8,794 nt of DNA from Oscillospiraceae bacterium (GTDB taxonomy: Bacteria > Bacillota > Clostridia > Oscillospirales > Oscillospiraceae): the NCBI GenBank assembly GCA_021199595.1, contig JAJQHT010000028.1, positions 1 through 8,794 of the forward strand. The letters run 5' to 3'. Positions 5,393 through 8,794 of this stretch are shown piece after piece; the first letter of the stretch is position 1, and every line of letters starts with the position of its first letter. Below the pieces are notes generated by a model that saw nothing but the letters and a program-made list of their open reading frames with translations, had not been told where the DNA came from and did not search any database. A program made the translations under genes and the position numbers.

Positions 5393-7804
5393 TTACTTTT
5401 TTGGCTTCAAAATTAAGTTGACCAGACGGTTAGGAATGACGATAGAACGCACAAGCTCCATACCATCCATGGCCTTTTGCACCTTTTCATTGGCCCGAAC
5501 CGCAGCGAGCACTGTTTCCTCCGCGGAATCCGTGGGCACAGTAACGGTCGTTTTCAGCTTGCCGTTAATCTGAACAGCCAGCTCCTGCTCCGCCTCGTGG
5601 GTCTTGGCCTCGTCATACTCCGGCCAGGGCTGGGACATAGCGCGGCCTTCAAAGCCTTGTATCTCCCACAGCTCCTCGGTCATATGCGGGGCAAAGGGGC
5701 TAAGGAGCATCAGAAGCTGCTTCATGTCGCCCCGGCTGGGTCTGGTATCGTAAAACTGGTTCACAAGGCTCATCATGGCGGCGATGGCCGTGTTGAACTT
5801 CATCTCCTCGATGTCCTCCGACACCTTTTTGATAGTGCGATGGATGGCTCCCTCATTAGCGGCGGTCAGCTCATCCCCCTCCAGGGGATTTTCCGCCAGC
5901 GCCCAGACGCGGTCTAAAAACCTCTTGCAGCCCTTCACGGCTTTGTCCGACCAGGTGGCCGCCTTTTCAAAGTCGCCGATGAACATGACGTATACCCGCA
6001 GGGTATCCGTGCCGTACTGGGCTACCACATCGCCGGGATTGACCACATTGCCACGGGATTTGGACATCTTCACGCCGCCCTCGCCCAGAATCATACCATG
6101 GCTGGTGCGCTTCATATATGGCTCCTTGGTGGGAACCACGCCAATGTCATAAAGGAATTTGTGCCAGAACCGGGAATACAGCAGGTGCAGGGTGGTGTGC
6201 TCCATGCCGCCGTTATACCAGTCCACGGGAGACCAGTAATTCAGCGCCTCCTTTGAGGCAAGCGCGTCCTTGCCGTGGGGGTCTGTATACCGCAGGAAGT
6301 ACCAGCTTGAACCGGCCCACTGGGGCATGGTGTCCGTCTCCCGCTCCGCAGGGCCGCCGCACTTAGGGCATTTGCACTCCACCCAGCTGCGCATATTGTG
6401 CAGCGGGCTTTCGCCGGTATCGGTAGGCTCATAGCTCTCCACTTCCGGCAAAAGAACAGGCAGTTCCTCCTCCGGCACGGGAATCCAGCCGCATATTGGG
6501 CAGTTTATCATGGGAATAGGCTCGCCCCAATATCGCTGACGGGAGAACACCCAGTCACGGAGCTTATAGTTTATCTTCCGGGTGCCGAGGCCCTTTTCCT
6601 CCAGCCAGTCCAACATTTTTTCCTGGGCCTCCTCCACATGGAGACCATCCAGGAAGCCGGAGTTGACCATAATGCCGGTGGAGCAGGCGGTGTATGCCTC
6701 TTTCTCCACATCGCCGCCGGAGACAACCTCGATGATAGGCAGGTCAAAGGCCTTAGCAAAATCCCAGTCGCGGCTGTCGTGGGCCGGAACGGCCATGATA
6801 GCCCCGGTACCATAGGTAGCAAGAACATAGTCGGAAATAAAAATGGGAATCTCTGCCCCATTCACGGGATTAATGGCCCGCACACCGTCCAGCCGAACGC
6901 CGGTCTTGTCCTTGGCAAGCTCTGTGCGCTCGAACTCGGATTTATGGGCGGCGGCAGACTGATAAGCCCGTACCTCATCCGCATTTTTCAGCAGGGGCAT
7001 CCATTTTTCCACAAGAGAATGCTCCGGGGCCACGACCATATAGGTTGCACCAAAGAGCGTGTCGCAGCGGGTGGTGAAAATGCGCATGGTGTCCCCCGCA
7101 GTGGTGGCAAACTCCACCTCCGCGCCGACGGAACGGCCAATCCAGTTGCGCTGCTGTATCTTCACACGCTCGATATAGTCCACATCGTCCAAATCATCGA
7201 TGAGACGCTGGGCGTAGGCGGTGATCTTCAGCATCCACTGGCTCTTTTCCTTCTGTACGACAGTGGAGCCGCAGCGCTCGCAGACGCCGTTGACCACTTC
7301 CTCGTTCGCAAGAACGCATTTGCAGGAGGTGCACCAGTTCACCGGCATGGTGGCCTTATAGGCCAGCCCGTGCTTATAGAGCTGAAGGAATATCCACTGT
7401 GTCCACTTATAGTATGTAGGGTCAGTGGTGTCCACGCAGCGATCCCAATCAAAGCCAAAGCCCAGCATTTTCAGCTGTTCGGTGAAGTGATGGATGTTCT
7501 GGCGGGTCACGTCCCGGGGGTGCATATGGTTTTTGATGGCATAGTTCTCCGTGGGCAGGCCAAAGGCGTCATATCCAATGGGGAACAGCACATTATAGCC
7601 CTGCATCCGCCGCTTTCTGGCCACAATGTCCATGGCCGTATAGGGGCGGGCATGGCCCACATGGAGGCCCTGCCCGGAGGGATAAGGAAATTCTATCAGT
7701 CCATACCACTTAGGCCGGGGATCGTCGTCTATGGCGGTGTAGGGCTTTTCCTGTTCCCAGCGCGCCTGCCATTTCTTTTCGATACGCTCAAAATCGTAAG
7801 CCAT
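5393..7804 (-). CDS. leuS: Leucine--tRNA ligase
   Basis: Leucyl-tRNA synthetase is a class I enzyme that charges tRNA-Leu and edits mischarged products. The 803 residues match the bacterial form (about 804 in Bacillus). In order: [12 protein letters not shown] (40-51, the HIGH signature); a zinc site with CTSCKC and CERCG pairs (158-179); the CP1 editing domain with [12 protein letters not shown] (244-255) and [15 protein letters not shown] (332-346); a second Cys cluster (CPICG at 435-439, CKCPKCGG at 477-484); [16 protein letters not shown] (491-506); the [11 protein letters not shown] loop (577-586, KMSKS at 579-583); then the anticodon-binding and C-terminal domains. The editing motif has Cys where many LeuRS have Pro (TTRPDT). 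The start lies three bases after the rsfS stop, with GAGG eight bases upstream inside rsfS, so the two are co-transcribed. No T-box leader fits in that gap; any would have to lie upstream of yqeK or beyond the window. Confidence 0.98.
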   Translation of the reverse strand: MAYDFERIEKKWQARWEQEKPYTAIDDDPRPKWYGLIEFPYPSGQGLHVGHARPYTAMDIVARKRRMQGYNVLFPIGYDAFGLPTENYAIKNHMHPRDVTRQNIHHFTEQLKMLGFGFDWDRCVDTTDPTYYKWTQWIFLQLYKHGLAYKATMPVNWCTSCKCVLANEEVVNGVCERCGSTVVQKEKSQWMLKITAYAQRLIDDLDDVDYIERVKIQQRNWIGRSVGAEVEFATTAGDTMRIFTTRCDTLFGATYMVVAPEHSLVEKWMPLLKNADEVRAYQSAAAHKSEFERTELAKDKTGVRLDGVRAINPVNGAEIPIFISDYVLATYGTGAIMAVPAHDSRDWDFAKAFDLPIIEVVSGGDVEKEAYTACSTGIMVNSGFLDGLHVEEAQEKMLDWLEEKGLGTRKINYKLRDWVFSRQRYWGEPIPMINCPICGWIPVPEEELPVLLPEVESYEPTDTGESPLHNMRSWVECKCPKCGGPAERETDTMPQWAGSSWYFLRYTDPHGKDALASKEALNYWSPVDWYNGGMEHTTLHLLYSRFWHKFLYDIGVVPTKEPYMKRTSHGMILGEGGVKMSKSRGNVVNPGDVVAQYGTDTLRVYVMFIGDFEKAATWSDKAVKGCKRFLDRVWALAENPLEGDELTAANEGAIHRTIKKVSEDIEEMKFNTAIAAMMSLVNQFYDTRPSRGDMKQLLMLLSPFAPHMTEELWEIQGFEGRAMSQPWPEYDEAKTHEAEQELAVQINGKLKTTVTVPTDSAEETVLAAVRANEKVQKAMDGMELVRSIVIPNRLVNLILKPKK

Positions 7805-7807
7805 CTG

Positions 7808-8161
7808 TCACGCCTCTATTTCTGCAATGTTAATTTCCTGCGCGTCGCTCCAAAGGCGCTCCAGGTTGTAAAATCCTCTGGTCTCCTTCTGGAAAATATG
7901 GACGATAAGACATCCAAAATCCAGCAGCAGCCAGTTACTGTTTCGATAGCCCTCCCGGCGCACCGGCGGCATACCAGCCTCTGAAAGGCGTCTGTCCACC
8001 TCGTCATACAGCGTGCGCACATGAGGCGTGGAGTTGGCCGTGCAAATCAGAAAATAATCCGCCAGCACTGTCAGCTCCGTTGTTTTTAAAAGCCGAATGT
8101 CAGACGCCTGCTTGTCCGACAGGGCCTGCACCGCCAGTTTTGCCGCTTCAAAAGGTTCCAT
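7808..8161 (-). CDS. rsfS: Ribosomal silencing factor RsfS
   Basis: RsfS (Iojap/YbeB family) binds ribosomal protein L14 on the 50S subunit and blocks joining with the 30S, lowering translation during starvation. The 117 residues match the family length. Signature segments are KQASDIRLLKT (17-27), LADYFLICTANSTPHVRTL (33-51), REGYRNSNWLLLDFG (69-83), the adjoining IVHIFQKETRGFYNLERLW (85-103), and a short acidic C-terminus. The start at 8159-8161 follows CGGGAG at a seven-base spacing. It sits between yqeK and leuS, the usual place in Clostridia; in Bacillus the yqeK-rsfS pair is also conserved. The stop is three bases before the leuS start. Confidence 0.96.
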   Translation of the reverse strand: MEPFEAAKLAVQALSDKQASDIRLLKTTELTVLADYFLICTANSTPHVRTLYDEVDRRLSEAGMPPVRREGYRNSNWLLLDFGCLIVHIFQKETRGFYNLERLWSDAQEINIAEIEA

Positions 8162-8183
8162 TCTTTTTCTCCCGCCTGCATAA

Positions 8184-8189
8184 ATTATA
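8184..8189 (-). promoter_or_regulatory. Possible weak promoter (-10 box only) upstream of rsfS
   Basis: The 85-bp gap between yqeK and rsfS (8162-8246) holds a perfect TATAAT on the minus strand that would start transcription near 8177, just ahead of the rsfS ribosome binding site. The nearest -35-like hexamer, TTGCAA (8203-8208), is only 13 bases away, which is too close. An internal promoter for rsfS-leuS is possible but weakly supported. I see nothing else in this gap. Confidence 0.3.
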
Positions 8190-8246
8190 ATGGTTTCCGA
8201 ATTTGCAAGGAATTGTCTGTATGCTATATGGACAGCGTCTACCGGT

Positions 8247-8794
8247 TCATTCGGGGATAGGCGCGTCCGCCGTCCAGGGAAATGGCTCCAACCCCCGCGC
8301 TTTCAGCCGGGCGGCATACCACGCCTGGGCATCCACTGTGTTATTGTGGGGAATCTGTCCCCTGTCGCGAACTTCCTCCAGACTCATTCGAAGGCCCAGC
8401 TCCATGGCCATATCCAAATCCTGATAGGCCGCCTGCCGCAGCTCCGCAAGGCCGGAAAAGCCGTTCCGTCCCGGTTCAATATAGTCCGCGAGATAGATAA
8501 TCTGCTCCAGCGTCGTCATATCCGGGCGGCCCGTGGTATGCCAGCGGACAGCCTGGACGATATGGTCAGGGCATCCGAACAGCTCCGCCGCAAATGCGGC
8601 CCCCGTCCGGGCGTGGAGGAGCTTTTCACTGACCCGCTCCCGCTCATCTAAAATAATAGCATATTTATCACAGAGAATCAACTGCTCCGCCATGGTCAGT
8701 TTTTTTGTAATGTCATGGACAATGGCAGCCTCCGCCGCGTCCTCAACATCCTGCCCCCATCGTTCCGCCAGACGGCGGGCCTCCAGCTCCGTGC
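8247..8794 (-). CDS. yqeK: YqeK-type HD-domain Ap4A hydrolase, 3' part (start lies outside the window)
   Basis: YqeK proteins are HD-superfamily metal-dependent hydrolases; characterised members symmetrically cleave diadenosine tetraphosphate (Ap4A) to ADP. The frame is open to the right edge, and 181 codons plus two bases are visible. The true start and the first conserved His of the HD set are therefore missing. Visible motifs are the HD pair in AAIVHDITKKLT (at about 8695-8730), LLHARTGAAFAAELFG, the HTTGRPDMTTLEQIIYLADY segment and IEPGRNGFSGLAELR, all hallmarks of this family. The Met at 8693 is internal: the family match continues upstream without a break (ELEARRLAERWGQDVEDAAE). In Firmicutes the gene normally follows nadD, which is expected just beyond the edge. 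The stop is 85 bp before rsfS. Confidence 0.94.
   Translation of the reverse strand, partial: TELEARRLAERWGQDVEDAAEAAIVHDITKKLTMAEQLILCDKYAIILDERERVSEKLLHARTGAAFAAELFGCPDHIVQAVRWHTTGRPDMTTLEQIIYLADYIEPGRNGFSGLAELRQAAYQDLDMAMELGLRMSLEEVRDRGQIPHNNTVDAQAWYAARLKARGLEPFPWTADAPIPE

Noticed and set aside
6398..7984. A 528-codon plus-strand open frame opposite leuS and rsfS.
   Set aside because: It is a shadow of codon bias in leuS: the minus strand carries every LeuRS motif in order, while the plus frame resembles no family and crosses the rsfS boundary.

Overview
The window reads as a stretch of housekeeping chromosome from a moderately GC-rich member of the Firmicutes, class Clostridia, most likely an Oscillospiraceae-type gut anaerobe. 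The grounds are the yqeK-rsfS-leuS order, a bacillus-type LeuRS of 803 residues, an S21 with a basic lysine/arginine tail, an AlaRS with a clostridial-style Cys-rich segment, consensus sigma-A promoters and strong GGAGG-type ribosome binding sites. The genus is inference; there is no rRNA or other decisive marker.

Almost everything is on the minus strand, so the genes read from high to low coordinates. yqeK (cut by the right edge), rsfS and leuS form one tight cluster. An excellent sigma-A promoter immediately after the leuS stop drives rpsU (ribosomal protein S21), which ends at a strong intrinsic terminator. A second good sigma-A promoter then drives a three-gene operon with overlapping reading frames: a sirtuin deacylase, a WecG/TagA/CpsF glycosyltransferase and a thymidylate kinase. 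Last come mltG, which ends septal/peripheral glycan strands, and alaS (cut by the left edge).

The one clear exception is a 40-codon plus-strand gene at 2655-2777, lying between tmk and mltG. It encodes a tiny membrane-anchored protein with eight cysteines. It has its own ribosome binding site and its own hairpin-plus-T-run terminator, which overlaps the last codons of tmk. A 13-bp perfect palindrome lies in the 133-bp gap it shares with mltG, and this palindrome also matches a sporulation (sigma-K type) -10 element. This cassette is the least described element here.

Functionally, the window holds translation (AlaRS, LeuRS, S21, RsfS), nucleotide and alarmone metabolism (Tmk, YqeK), envelope synthesis (MltG, TagA) and protein deacylation (sirtuin). 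I see no mobile element, CRISPR array, tRNA, rRNA, phage gene or defence system, and no convincing evidence of a large new system. The points worth a second look are the small Cys-rich gene and its control region, a duplicated short motif in the cytosolic tail of MltG, and repeats beside the rpsU and sirtuin promoters. No gene-free stretch exceeds 300 bases.
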